From contig JARKQP010000438.1 of assembly GCA_029974875.1 (NCBI GenBank), positions 1-12,693 on the forward strand: DNA of 12,693 nucleotides. Reading direction: 5' to 3'. Below the pieces are notes generated by a model. That model made no database searches and was not told the DNA's origin. It was given only the letters and a program-made list of their open reading frames with translations. Source of the DNA: Mobilitalea sp. (GTDB taxonomy: Bacteria > Bacillota_A > Clostridia > Lachnospirales > Lachnospiraceae). Positions 5,842-12,693 of the stretch are shown here, piece by piece; position 1 is the stretch's first letter; every line of letters begins with the position of its first letter. Both the position numbers and the translations under genes were made by a program.

Positions 5842-6693
5842 ATGCCATTAGTTGATTCGAAAAAGATGCTGTTAGCAGCACAAAAAGGTGGATACGCCGT
5901 AGGTGCCTTCAATGCGGAAAATATGGAGATGATCAAGGCAATCATTGCTGCGGCGGAGGAGCTGAAGGCCCCGGTTATGATCCAGACAACTCCCTCGACT
6001 ATCCGTTACGGAACCAGCGCAACCTACGCCGGGATTGTCAAGGCAGAGGCGGCCAGGGCTAAGGTTCCGGTATGCCTGCATTTAGATCATGGCAGCAGCT
6101 ATGAGCTGGCAGTGGAGTGTATCAAGGATGGATATACCTCTGTCATGATCGACGGTTCCCATGAAAGCTTTGAAGATAATATAGCAATTACTAAAAAGGT
6201 AGCAGATTATGCAAAGGAGCTGGGAATTCCGGTAGAAGCAGAGCTGGGTAAGGTCGGAGGCAAAGAGGATGACCTGGAAGCAGAGGCGGATACCAATACA
6301 GACCCCGGGCAGGCAAAGGAATTTGTCGAGAGGACAGGGGTGGATTCCCTGGCGGTGGCTATCGGTACGGCCCACGGCTTTTATGCCGGAATACCGGTAC
6401 TTGATAAGGAACGGTTATCGGAGATTGCGAAGGTGGTTTCCATTCCCCTTGTTCTGCACGGTGCTTCCGGGATTAGTGATGAGGAGGTCATGGACTGCGT
6501 AAGGAGAGGTATCTGCAAGGTTAATTTTGCCACGGAGCTGCGGGTAGCCTTCACGGAAGGCTGGAACCAGCTGTACAATGAGAACCCGAAGCAATATGAT
6601 CCGAAGGCCTATGGAAAGGCAGCTATGGCAGCAGTAAAAGGGCTGGTCATGAACCGTATGAAGGTATGCGGCTGCGCCGGAAAAGCAGGATAA
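5842..6693 (+). CDS. gatY: Class II ketose-1,6-bisphosphate aldolase, GatY/KbaY (tagatose-bisphosphate) type
   Basis: A 283-aa zinc-dependent aldolase that would split tagatose-1,6-bisphosphate (or fructose-1,6-bisphosphate) into dihydroxyacetone phosphate and glyceraldehyde-3-phosphate in the cytoplasm. Catalytic Asp82 and zinc ligand His83 lie in LHLDHG (79-84); further zinc ligands are His178 (GTAHGFYAG) and His206 (LHGASG). VEAELGKVGGKEDD (131-144) and KVNFATEL (226-233) are class II signatures. Length, the KVGGKEDD loop and the ending with CGCAGKAG resemble enterobacterial GatY/KbaY more than glycolytic Fba. No GatZ/KbaZ partner, needed for full activity of the enterobacterial enzymes, is in the window. 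It is the first gene of the operon, behind the repeat-hairpin leader; a 125-bp gap follows, the largest in the operon. Tagatose versus fructose specificity cannot be settled by eye. Confidence 0.88.
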   Translation: MPLVDSKKMLLAAQKGGYAVGAFNAENMEMIKAIIAAAEELKAPVMIQTTPSTIRYGTSATYAGIVKAEAARAKVPVCLHLDHGSSYELAVECIKDGYTSVMIDGSHESFEDNIAITKKVADYAKELGIPVEAELGKVGGKEDDLEAEADTNTDPGQAKEFVERTGVDSLAVAIGTAHGFYAGIPVLDKERLSEIAKVVSIPLVLHGASGISDEEVMDCVRRGICKVNFATELRVAFTEGWNQLYNENPKQYDPKAYGKAAMAAVKGLVMNRMKVCGCAGKAG

Positions 6694-6741
6694 AGAATGT
6701 TGCACCTGAATTTCGAAATAAGGTTACAGACAAATAGGAGC

Positions 6742-6790
6742 ACTCCAGGAAACTCAGCCATAAATCTGTATACAGAAAATTTCTGGGAGT
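6742..6790 (+). repeat. Imperfect stem-loop enclosing a 12-bp palindrome between the aldolase and kinase genes
   Basis: ACTCCAGGAAA (6742-6752) and TTTCTGGGAGT (6780-6790) pair at 9 of 11 positions and enclose the perfect palindrome TCTGTATACAGA (6765-6776). The structure ends about 16 nt before the kinase SD (GGAG, 6807-6810). No U-tract follows, so it is not a terminator. An mRNA processing or stability element, or an internal operator, is possible. Confidence 0.35.
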
Positions 6791-6818
6791 ACTCAAGTCG
6801 CAGAATGGAGAAACCCCG

Positions 6819-8342
6819 ATGAAAAATTTATTATTAGGCATAGATATCGGAACGAGTGCCTGCAAGGTAGCCGTGTTTGATAAGAGCGGTTCAGTAATTG
6901 CAAGCTGCACGGGAAATTATAATGTATATTATCCGAAACCAGGCTGGGCGGAGCAAAACCCGGAGGAATGGTGGCAGGCCGTATGCCAGGCAATCAGGAG
7001 GCTGTTATCCGAGGGGAACTTTAAGGCTGAGGATATCGCCGGAATCGGTGTGGACGGACAGAGCTGGTCAGCGATTCCGATTGATAAGGAAGGCAGGGTA
7101 CTGGCAAATACTCCGATCTGGATGGACACGAGGGCGAAGGATATCTGTGACCGGTTAAACCAGAGTCTTGGTGCGGAGCAGATCTTTGGGGTGGCAGGAA
7201 ATTCCCTGCAGCCCTCCTATACAACGGCAAAAATCCTCTGGTATAAGGAAAACCTCCCCGAAGTGTATGAGAAAATAGATAGGATACTCCAATCTAACGC
7301 ATTTATCGTATACCGGATGACGGGGGTCTGTTCCCACGATATGTCACAGGGCTACGGAATGCATTGCTTTAACATGAGAACCGGCACCTGGGATGAAGGG
7401 ATGTGTGAAAAGCTTGGAATCCCCTTTTCCTTTATGTCCGACCTATACCAGTGCCATGATATCGTAGGAACGGTAACGGAGAAAGCAGCAGCTGAAACCG
7501 GGCTGGTAATGGGAACGCCGGTGGTAGCCGGAGGTCTGGATGCAGCCTGCGGTACCCTGGGTGCAGGTGTCCTCCATGCAGGAGAGACACAGGAGCAGGG
7601 TGGCCAGGCCGGGGGCATGAGCATCTGTATCGACCGGTATGCATCAGATCCCAGATTGATCCTCAGCTTCCATGTGGTTCCGGGCAGATGGCTGCTCCAG
7701 GGAGGCACTACCGGCGGTGGCGGTGTGATGCGCTGGCTGGAGCAGGAGCTGGGTGACTATGAAAGAAGTGTGGCAAAGGAAAGAGGTAAATCCTCTTTAG
7801 TACAGTTTAATGAACTGGCAGAAGAGGTTCCTCCGGGAAGCGACGGAGTGGTATTCCTACCCTATATGGCGGGAGAGCGATCCCCGATTTGGGATCCGAA
7901 GGCAAAAGGGGTCTTCTACGGGCTTGATTTTAGTAAGACCAAGGGACATATGATCCGCGCAGCAATGGAGGGAGTGGCATTTTCCCTAAAGCACAATTTA
8001 GACATTGCGGAAGGTACCGGGGCTAAGGCAGAGGAACTTAGGGCAATGGGAGGAAGTGCAAATTCCCTGTTGTGGACCCAGATTAAAGCCGACATTACGG
8101 GTAAGCCCATAGTGGTTCCTTCCTCTGATACGGCAACAACCCTGGGTGCAGCAATCCTCGCAGGTGTGGGCGTGGGAGTTTACGAGGATTTTGAAGAAGC
8201 TATAGGTACTACCGTAAAGATAACCAGAAGGCATGAGCCAAACCGGGAGAACCAGGAGTGCTATCAGAATAATTATGGAACCTATCTGGAATTATACCGG
8301 AGCTTAAAGGATTTAATGAGCAAAAAAGGAGGTAACAAGTAA
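6819..8342 (+). CDS. FGGY-family carbohydrate kinase (xylulokinase-like; possible hexitol kinase)
   Basis: A 507-aa cytoplasmic ATP-dependent kinase with both FGGY domains. The first ATP-binding motif is GIDIGTSACK (7-16); WAEQNPEEWW (43-52) and VDGQSW (78-83) follow as in xylulokinases; the likely catalytic base is Asp241 in AGGLDAACG. The C-terminal domain has LPYMAGERSPIWDPKAKGVF (347-366) and the nucleotide-binding GGSANSLLWTQIKADITGKP (411-430). Automatic annotation would call it XylB, but no xylose gene is nearby. It lies between aldolase and hexitol-phosphate dehydrogenase genes and its TAA overlaps the next ATG by one base (TAATG), implying translational coupling to gatD. Since FGGY enzymes include polyol kinases (glycerol, erythritol, ribitol, arabinitol), I infer it phosphorylates galactitol or a related hexitol to GatD's substrate. 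The SD GGAG (6807-6810) is modest. Family certain, substrate inferred. Confidence 0.88.
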   Translation: MKNLLLGIDIGTSACKVAVFDKSGSVIASCTGNYNVYYPKPGWAEQNPEEWWQAVCQAIRRLLSEGNFKAEDIAGIGVDGQSWSAIPIDKEGRVLANTPIWMDTRAKDICDRLNQSLGAEQIFGVAGNSLQPSYTTAKILWYKENLPEVYEKIDRILQSNAFIVYRMTGVCSHDMSQGYGMHCFNMRTGTWDEGMCEKLGIPFSFMSDLYQCHDIVGTVTEKAAAETGLVMGTPVVAGGLDAACGTLGAGVLHAGETQEQGGQAGGMSICIDRYASDPRLILSFHVVPGRWLLQGGTTGGGGVMRWLEQELGDYERSVAKERGKSSLVQFNELAEEVPPGSDGVVFLPYMAGERSPIWDPKAKGVFYGLDFSKTKGHMIRAAMEGVAFSLKHNLDIAEGTGAKAEELRAMGGSANSLLWTQIKADITGKPIVVPSSDTATTLGAAILAGVGVGVYEDFEEAIGTTVKITRRHEPNRENQECYQNNYGTYLELYRSLKDLMSKKGGNK

Positions 8343-9391
8343 TGAAAGCTGGAGTCGTATATGCAAAAAATGATATCCGTTATGATGATATCGAGAAGCC
8401 CAGTCCTAAGGCGGGACAGGTCTTAATCAAGGTAAAATACACCGGAATCTGTGGTTCCGATATCCCCCGTGTCAATGGGGATGCCTGCCACTATTTCCCC
8501 AATGTGCTGGGACATGAATTTTCCGGCGTGATTGAGGAGCTGGGGGAGGGCGTTGCTTCCCTGAAGGTGGGTGACCGGGTGTCAGGAGTTCCCCTGGTTC
8601 CTTGCATGAAATGCGAGGATTGCCTTAAAGGGAACTACTCCCTGTGCAAGCACTATAGCTTTATCGGATCGAGGGAATTCGGAAGCTTTGCAGAATACGT
8701 AGTGGTGCCGGAGAAGAATGCGGTAAAATTTGATGACGAGGTCAGCTTTGAGCAGGGAGCCTTTTTTGAACCGGCAACCGTTGCCCTCCACGGCTTGCAG
8801 AGGCTGGATTACCAGGGTGGCAAGAGCGTGGCAATCTTAGGCGGCGGAACCATTGGACTTTTCACCATGCAGTGGGCAAAAATCTATGGTGCAAAGGAAG
8901 TAGTGGTATTTGATATCGCAGAGGAACGCCTGGAGCTGGCAAAGACCCTGGGAGCGACGGCAGTAATCAATACACTGGATGAGGACTTTATGAAAAAGGC
9001 AAAGGAGCTTACCGGTGGAAAGGGCTACGATTATGTCTATGAAACTGCAGGCAATACCATTACCATGAAAATGGCTTTTGCACTGGCAGCGAATAAGGCA
9101 GGAGTCTGCTTTATCGGAACCCCCACGAAGGAACTGACCTTTTCCGTAGAGGAATGGGAGAATATGAACCGTAAGGAATTTAACCTGACCGGTTCCTGGA
9201 TGTCCTACAGCGCACCCTTCCCGGGCAGGGAATGGGAGCTGACAGCCCATTATTTCAAGCGCGGTGATCTGAAGTTTGATGACTCCCTGATTTTTAAGAA
9301 GATGCCCCTAAGCCGGATTGCGGATGCATTTGAAATGTTTAAGACGAGCGGTGCGGTAAAGGGTAAGATATTGATTGACAGTGAGGCATAG
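8342..9391 (+). CDS. gatD: Galactitol-1-phosphate 5-dehydrogenase (GatD-type zinc alcohol dehydrogenase)
   Basis: A 349-aa medium-chain dehydrogenase that would oxidise galactitol-1-phosphate to D-tagatose-6-phosphate with NAD+. Catalytic zinc ligands are Cys37 (GICGSD), His58 and Glu59 (GHEF), with Glu143 nearby; structural zinc ligands are Cys88, Cys91, Cys94 and Cys102. The Rossmann motif GGGTIG is at 167-172. From memory, GSWMSYSAPFPGREWE (284-299) closely matches the corresponding GatD segment and separates it from general sorbitol or threonine dehydrogenases; CGSDIPRV and FIGSREFGSFAEY also fit. SD AGGAGG (8327-8332) lies in the end of the kinase gene, whose stop overlaps this ATG. The next gene starts 15 nt after the stop. 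A related hexitol phosphate as substrate cannot be excluded. Confidence 0.85.
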   Translation: MKAGVVYAKNDIRYDDIEKPSPKAGQVLIKVKYTGICGSDIPRVNGDACHYFPNVLGHEFSGVIEELGEGVASLKVGDRVSGVPLVPCMKCEDCLKGNYSLCKHYSFIGSREFGSFAEYVVVPEKNAVKFDDEVSFEQGAFFEPATVALHGLQRLDYQGGKSVAILGGGTIGLFTMQWAKIYGAKEVVVFDIAEERLELAKTLGATAVINTLDEDFMKKAKELTGGKGYDYVYETAGNTITMKMAFALAANKAGVCFIGTPTKELTFSVEEWENMNRKEFNLTGSWMSYSAPFPGREWELTAHYFKRGDLKFDDSLIFKKMPLSRIADAFEMFKTSGAVKGKILIDSEA

Positions 9392-9406
9392 GAGGGAAGG
9401 ATAGCT

Positions 9407-10342
9407 ATGATTTTGACGGTGACACTGAATGCGGCCATAGATAAGCGCTATGTTGTGGAAGACGCTAAAATGGGCGAGGTAAACCGGGTGCTTCAATGCT
9501 CCTATACCCCTGGCGGAAAAGGACTGAATGTATCCAAGCCCGCCTCCATAGCTGGTGCGAAGGTGGTTGCAACCGGCTTTGTGGGAGGGCACGCAGGCAA
9601 TTTTATCGTAGATTCCCTGAAGGAGTTCGGAATCAAGAGTGAATTCTACCATGTGGCAGACGAAAGCCGTACCTGCATCAATATCTGGGACAGCGTGCAT
9701 AAGGTGCAGACGGAATATCTGGAACCGGGGTTTACGGTATCGAAGGAGGATTGGGAAGGCTTTGTAGGGAAATTCACGGAATTAGTTAAGGAAGCTGATG
9801 TGGTTTCCATATCCGGAAGTGTTCCGAAAGGGCTGGATACAACCGCTTATCAGCAGTTGGTGGCGGTTACCAAGTCTGCCGGTAAGAAGGTTATCCTGGA
9901 TACCAGCGGGGAGCTGCTCAGGGCGGGAATCGAAGCAAAGCCCACCCTGGTAAAACCCAACATTGACGAGATACGTTTCCTGACCGGTAAAACCTGTGAC
10001 ACAAGGGAAGAGCTGACCGAAGCAGCCATGAATATCCATGCCAGGGGAGTTGAAATTGTTGTTATCTCGCTGGGAGCAGACGGCTCCCTGGTAGTCTGCG
10101 AGGAAGGCATATTCCAGGCAGTGGTTCCGAGGATTGATGCCGTGAATACGGTGGGCTGCGGGGATTCCATGATTGCCGGCTTTGCACTTGGCTTTGAAAG
10201 GGGACTTACGATACAGGACACCTTAAGGCTGGCCAGCGCCATTTCTGCGGCGGCAGCCCTGCGTGAGGAGACCGGATTTTTTGTAAAGGAAGACATGGAG
10301 CAGCTTTTAGATAAAATTCAAATTCTAGAGATAAAGGGGTAA
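9407..10342 (+). CDS. PfkB-family ketohexose-phosphate kinase (LacC tagatose-6-P kinase / FruK type)
   Basis: A 311-aa ribokinase-superfamily enzyme of the 1-phosphofructokinase/LacC branch: N-terminal TVTLNAAID (4-12), GGKGLNVS (36-43), SGSVPKG (136-142), KPNIDEI (183-189), SLGADGS (221-227) and NTVGCGDSMIAGF (247-259) with catalytic base Asp253. It would convert tagatose-6-phosphate to tagatose-1,6-bisphosphate, joining GatD to GatY. FruK activity (fructose-1-P) is the main alternative, but no fructose PTS is adjacent. Two substitutions stand out: NAAID where NPAID is usual, and Cys251 where the anion-hole motif normally reads GAGD. SD AGGAGGG at about 9390 overlaps the gatD stop. Only 4 nt separate its stop from the next ATG. 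LacC and FruK cannot be separated without a tree. Confidence 0.82.
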   Translation: MILTVTLNAAIDKRYVVEDAKMGEVNRVLQCSYTPGGKGLNVSKPASIAGAKVVATGFVGGHAGNFIVDSLKEFGIKSEFYHVADESRTCINIWDSVHKVQTEYLEPGFTVSKEDWEGFVGKFTELVKEADVVSISGSVPKGLDTTAYQQLVAVTKSAGKKVILDTSGELLRAGIEAKPTLVKPNIDEIRFLTGKTCDTREELTEAAMNIHARGVEIVVISLGADGSLVVCEEGIFQAVVPRIDAVNTVGCGDSMIAGFALGFERGLTIQDTLRLASAISAAAALREETGFFVKEDMEQLLDKIQILEIKG

Positions 10343-10346
10343 GCTG

Positions 10347-11228
10347 ATGAACTATGAGCTGAAGAACCAAAAACTGAGTGTTCAGTTTACGACTACCGGA
10401 GGAGAATTAACCTCAATTAAAAATGCTGAGGGACTGGAATACCTGTGGCAGGGGGATGCAAGATTCTGGAGTGGCCAGGCTCCGGTACTGTTTCCAATCT
10501 GCGGGAGCTTGAGGGATGACAAGGCAATTTTAAAGAATGGCTTAGTAACCAATATGCCCCGCCATGGGATTGTAAGGAAAAAAGAGTTCAGCCTGAAAAA
10601 GCTGGACAATAGCAGCATCTGCTTTTATTTTGACAGCGATCTTGATACAAAGAAGATGTTTCCTTATGACTTCCGGCTTTCCATCGAGTATGAATTATTG
10701 GAGGACAAAATTGCAGTAACCTACCAGATTCATAACAGGGACACAAAGACTATGCCATTTTCAATTGGAGGACATCCGGGCTTTAACTGTCCTTTGCAGG
10801 AAGGGGAGGAGTACTCCGACTATCTGCTGGAATTTGAAAAAGAGGAGTGTTGCAGCGTTCCAACTCCAATTTCAGCAACTGGACTGATCGATATGGAACA
10901 CAGAACCATGTTCTTGGACCACCAGAAGACCATTGGCTTAAGTCATGGGATGTTTGAACCGGATTCCATTGTCCTGGATGAACTGCAGTCCAGGAAGGTG
11001 AAGGTATTTCACAAGGACACGGGAAAAGGTGTTGCTGTAGAATTCGGAGACTTTCAATACCTGGTTCTATGGTCTGCAAAGAATGATGGACCATTTATTG
11101 CAATTGAACCATGGTCAGGTCTGCCAACCTGCAGTGATGAAAATGACAGCTTTGAGCAGAAACGCAATATGATATTTGCAGAACCGAATGAGGTAAAGGA
11201 ATTGACATTTACGATAACGATCCAATAA
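10347..11228 (+). CDS. lacX: LacX-type aldose 1-epimerase family protein
   Basis: A 293-aa galactose-mutarotase-fold protein. Probable active-site residues are His73 in PRHG, His143 in GGHPGF and Glu254 in IEPWSGLP. From memory it resembles Lactococcus LacX, encoded at the end of the lac operon that uses the tagatose-6-phosphate pathway; shared stretches include LEYLWQ, GQAPVLFPICGSLR and the GKGVAVEFGDF region. It would interconvert alpha and beta anomers of galactose or a similar aldose, or of a phosphorylated sugar; the natural substrate of LacX itself is not well defined. No signal peptide is seen, so it acts in the cytoplasm. It follows the PfkB gene by 4 nt with SD AAGGGG (10334-10339). 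Its link with an aldose reductase downstream suggests that a free aldose is handled here. Confidence 0.85.
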   Translation: MNYELKNQKLSVQFTTTGGELTSIKNAEGLEYLWQGDARFWSGQAPVLFPICGSLRDDKAILKNGLVTNMPRHGIVRKKEFSLKKLDNSSICFYFDSDLDTKKMFPYDFRLSIEYELLEDKIAVTYQIHNRDTKTMPFSIGGHPGFNCPLQEGEEYSDYLLEFEKEECCSVPTPISATGLIDMEHRTMFLDHQKTIGLSHGMFEPDSIVLDELQSRKVKVFHKDTGKGVAVEFGDFQYLVLWSAKNDGPFIAIEPWSGLPTCSDENDSFEQKRNMIFAEPNEVKELTFTITIQ

Positions 11229-11250
11229 AACTAAGAAAAGAGGAATGATA

Positions 11251-12258
11251 ATGAGCCAGTTTATTGATCCGGCACTTGTGCCAAAAGTAAAACTTTATAC
11301 AGGAGAGGAAATTCCCTGCGTCGGCATGGGAACCTTCGGCTCCGACCGCTTTACACCGGAGCAGGTATCAGCAGCCGTAGGCGGGGCAATCCGCTGCGGT
11401 TACCGTATGTTTGACTGTGCTGCCTGCTACGGCAATGAGACACAGATCGGGGAGGTATTCCAGGCAGCCTTTGACGAAGGAGTAGTAGAGCGTAAAGACC
11501 TGTATATCATGACCAAGGTTTGGAATGATATGCATGAAAGAGTGGAGGAATCCTGCAGGAAGAGCATTGCAGACCTAGGATGTGATTATATTGACCTTTT
11601 CTTCATCCATTGGCCTTTCCCGAATTACCATGCACCGGGCTGTGACGCAGATTCCCGTAATCCTGATTCTACACCCTTCAGTCCGGAGCGGTTCCTGAAT
11701 ACCTACAGACAATGCGAAGAGTTGGTCCGGAAGGGGTTGGTTAAGTCCATCGGTATTTCCAACATGACCATTCCGAAATTAGAAGCGGTGCTGCCAAAGA
11801 TGGAGATTAAACCGGTGGCCTGCGAGATGGAGCTGCATCCCTGCTTCCAGCAGCAGGAGCTGTTTGATTACCTGGTAGCCCATGATATCCAGCCAATCGG
11901 ATTTATGCCAATCGGATCCCCGACCAGGCCGGAGAGGGATATGATGCCGGAAGATGTTGCAGACATCCAGCTTCCTGAGATGAAGGCAATTGCGGAAGCC
12001 CACGGTATCCACCCGGCAGTTGTCGCATTAAAATGGGCGGTACAACGGGGACAGATTCCGATTCCTTTCTCTGTGCGTGAGAATGAATATATAAGCAACC
12101 TAAGATGTACTACTGAAGATCCGCTGACACAGGAGGAGATGGCTACCATTGCTACCCTGGAAAGGAACAACCGTCTGGTAAAAGGGCAGGTATTCCTGTG
12201 GGAAGGTGCAAAGGACTGGCATGACCTGTGGGATGAAGACGGGTATATTGTGAAATAA
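11251..12258 (+). CDS. Aldo/keto reductase, aldose-reductase type
   Basis: With the start used here the protein is 335 aa, a TIM-barrel NAD(P)H reductase. The AKR catalytic tetrad is complete: Asp55 and Tyr60 (FDCAACYGNE), Lys89 (IMTKVW) and His120 (FFIHWPFP). GIGISN-type and EMELHPCFQQQEL segments mark the barrel centre, and IPIPFSVRENEYISN holds the position of the cofactor phosphate-binding loop. It could reduce an aldose such as galactose to the alditol, or act on another carbonyl sugar. The ATG at 11251 is preferred because AGAGGA (11239-11244) lies 6 nt upstream; that motif directly abuts the alternative ATG at 11245, leaving no spacing. It is the last operon gene, 22 nt after lacX, with the terminator about 105 nt beyond its stop. 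Cofactor and substrate are not provable by eye. Confidence 0.87.
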   Translation: MSQFIDPALVPKVKLYTGEEIPCVGMGTFGSDRFTPEQVSAAVGGAIRCGYRMFDCAACYGNETQIGEVFQAAFDEGVVERKDLYIMTKVWNDMHERVEESCRKSIADLGCDYIDLFFIHWPFPNYHAPGCDADSRNPDSTPFSPERFLNTYRQCEELVRKGLVKSIGISNMTIPKLEAVLPKMEIKPVACEMELHPCFQQQELFDYLVAHDIQPIGFMPIGSPTRPERDMMPEDVADIQLPEMKAIAEAHGIHPAVVALKWAVQRGQIPIPFSVRENEYISNLRCTTEDPLTQEEMATIATLERNNRLVKGQVFLWEGAKDWHDLWDEDGYIVK

Positions 12259-12362
12259 GGGATTTACAGAAAGGAAAAAGCGGGAGAATTCCAGAATTCC
12301 GGTAAAGTTAAAAGTAACGTTGTGAGGGAAGTTATAACATAGAGCAGAAAAACCAGTTACAG

Positions 12363-12405
12363 AAAATCCGTAGACAGCAGCCACTGAGGCCGTCTACGGA
12401 TTTTT
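12363..12405 (+). terminator. Strong intrinsic terminator of the sugar operon
   Basis: A perfect 13-bp stem (12363-12375 with 12392-12404) has a GC-rich core TCCGTAGAC/GTCTACGGA, a 16-nt loop that can add a GCC/GGC pairing, and a run of five T at 12401-12405. It lies about 105 nt after the last operon stop codon; the short stretch between (12259-12362) holds no recognisable gene. The A-run on the other side might give weak termination of leftward transcription. Confidence 0.9.
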
Positions 12406-12693
12406 CGATTAGGAGGGTGTTTCTTCGGTTTTGTAAGGGCAGAAAAATAAATAATAATAGAAAATATTGAAAATAGATGTAGGATAATGTAAAATTAATA
12501 ATAGCAAGCAAAGAAACAGGTACGGCTTATTTATAATGAGGTTTCTATCAAAAGGTAGTGTAAAGTAACGTATGAAAACCCCAGGCCAAAAAAATAGGCC
12601 CATCAGAACCTTGAAAATCGCTAGATAAAGTTTTTTGGCAGGCTACCGCCGCCCTTGACGGCATGACAAAACAATGCTCCGGCACCACTGCCG
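12406..12693. other. Non-coding stretch with an unidentified GC-richer segment running off the right edge
   Basis: From 12406 to about 12550 the DNA is very A+T-rich with no convincing gene; a TATAAT at 12532-12537 lacks a -35. From about 12571 to the edge, composition changes and GC-rich pieces (GCCGCCCTTGACGGC near 12650, GCTCCGGCACCACTGCCG at the end) appear. On the minus strand a reading frame is open from the right edge to TGA at 12550-12548 (47 codons), passing through MPSRAAVACQ; it has no evident SD or domain and may be chance. The segment could be the border of a mobile element or dispersed repeat, but no terminal repeat or transposase motif is visible. Confidence 0.3.

Noticed and set aside
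7352..7708. Minus-strand reading frames inside the FGGY kinase gene
   Set aside because: Pro/Ser/Ala-rich shadow translations of a GC-richer coding region, without family motifs or a ribosome binding site.
11245..11250. Upstream ATG of the aldo/keto reductase
   Set aside because: The AGAGGA SD ends directly at this ATG with no spacing; the ATG at 11251 is at proper distance.
12409..12603. Small minus-strand ORF of 64 aa after the operon terminator
   Set aside because: Phe/Tyr/Leu-rich translation of A+T-rich DNA with no SD or recognisable domain; likely chance.

Overview
The window looks like a chromosomal segment of a low-to-mid-GC Firmicute, most likely a Clostridia/Lachnospiraceae-type anaerobe. 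This rests on strong AGGAGG-type ribosome binding sites before nearly every gene, one TTG start, A+T-rich intergenic DNA with sigma-A-like promoters, and protein families (XRE regulator with membrane helices, dCache chemoreceptor, LacX-type epimerase) common in that group. The species cannot be fixed from sequence reading alone. All family assignments rest on motifs and remembered relatives, not on a database search.

Left part (1-4543), loosely connected genes: a CbrA-type FAD oxidoreductase behind a promoter rich in inverted repeats; a convergent XRE regulator with a membrane-embedded C-terminal half and a probable autoregulatory operator; a decayed remnant of an SRAP (YedK/HMCES-type) gene; and a full-length methyl-accepting chemotaxis protein. 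An intrinsic terminator at 4637-4668 closes this part.

Right part (4670-12405), a sugar-catabolic locus: an AraC-type regulator is divergent from a six-gene operon encoding, in order, a GatY/KbaY-type class II ketose-bisphosphate aldolase, an FGGY kinase, a GatD-type galactitol-1-phosphate 5-dehydrogenase, a LacC/FruK-type PfkB kinase, a LacX-type aldose 1-epimerase and an aldo/keto reductase of the aldose-reductase type. A strong terminator lies at 12363-12405. GatD, the PfkB kinase and GatY form the known lower route galactitol-1-P -> tagatose-6-P -> tagatose-1,6-bisP -> triose phosphates. No PTS is present to make galactitol-1-P. The FGGY kinase, epimerase and aldose reductase could supply it from free galactose: mutarotation, reduction to galactitol, ATP-dependent phosphorylation. 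The six genes therefore fit a complete redox-balanced galactose pathway running through a free hexitol. This is an inference from gene content.

The most unusual non-coding structure is the aldolase leader (5722-5841). It holds three tandem units of about 35 nt, each a hairpin pairing a Shine-Dalgarno-like AGGAGGA with an anti-SD TCCTCC, ending in the true SD, which can pair with the last anti-SD. It could act as a register-shift translational switch.

Beyond 12405 there is no recognisable gene, only A+T-rich DNA and a GC-richer edge sequence of unknown nature.
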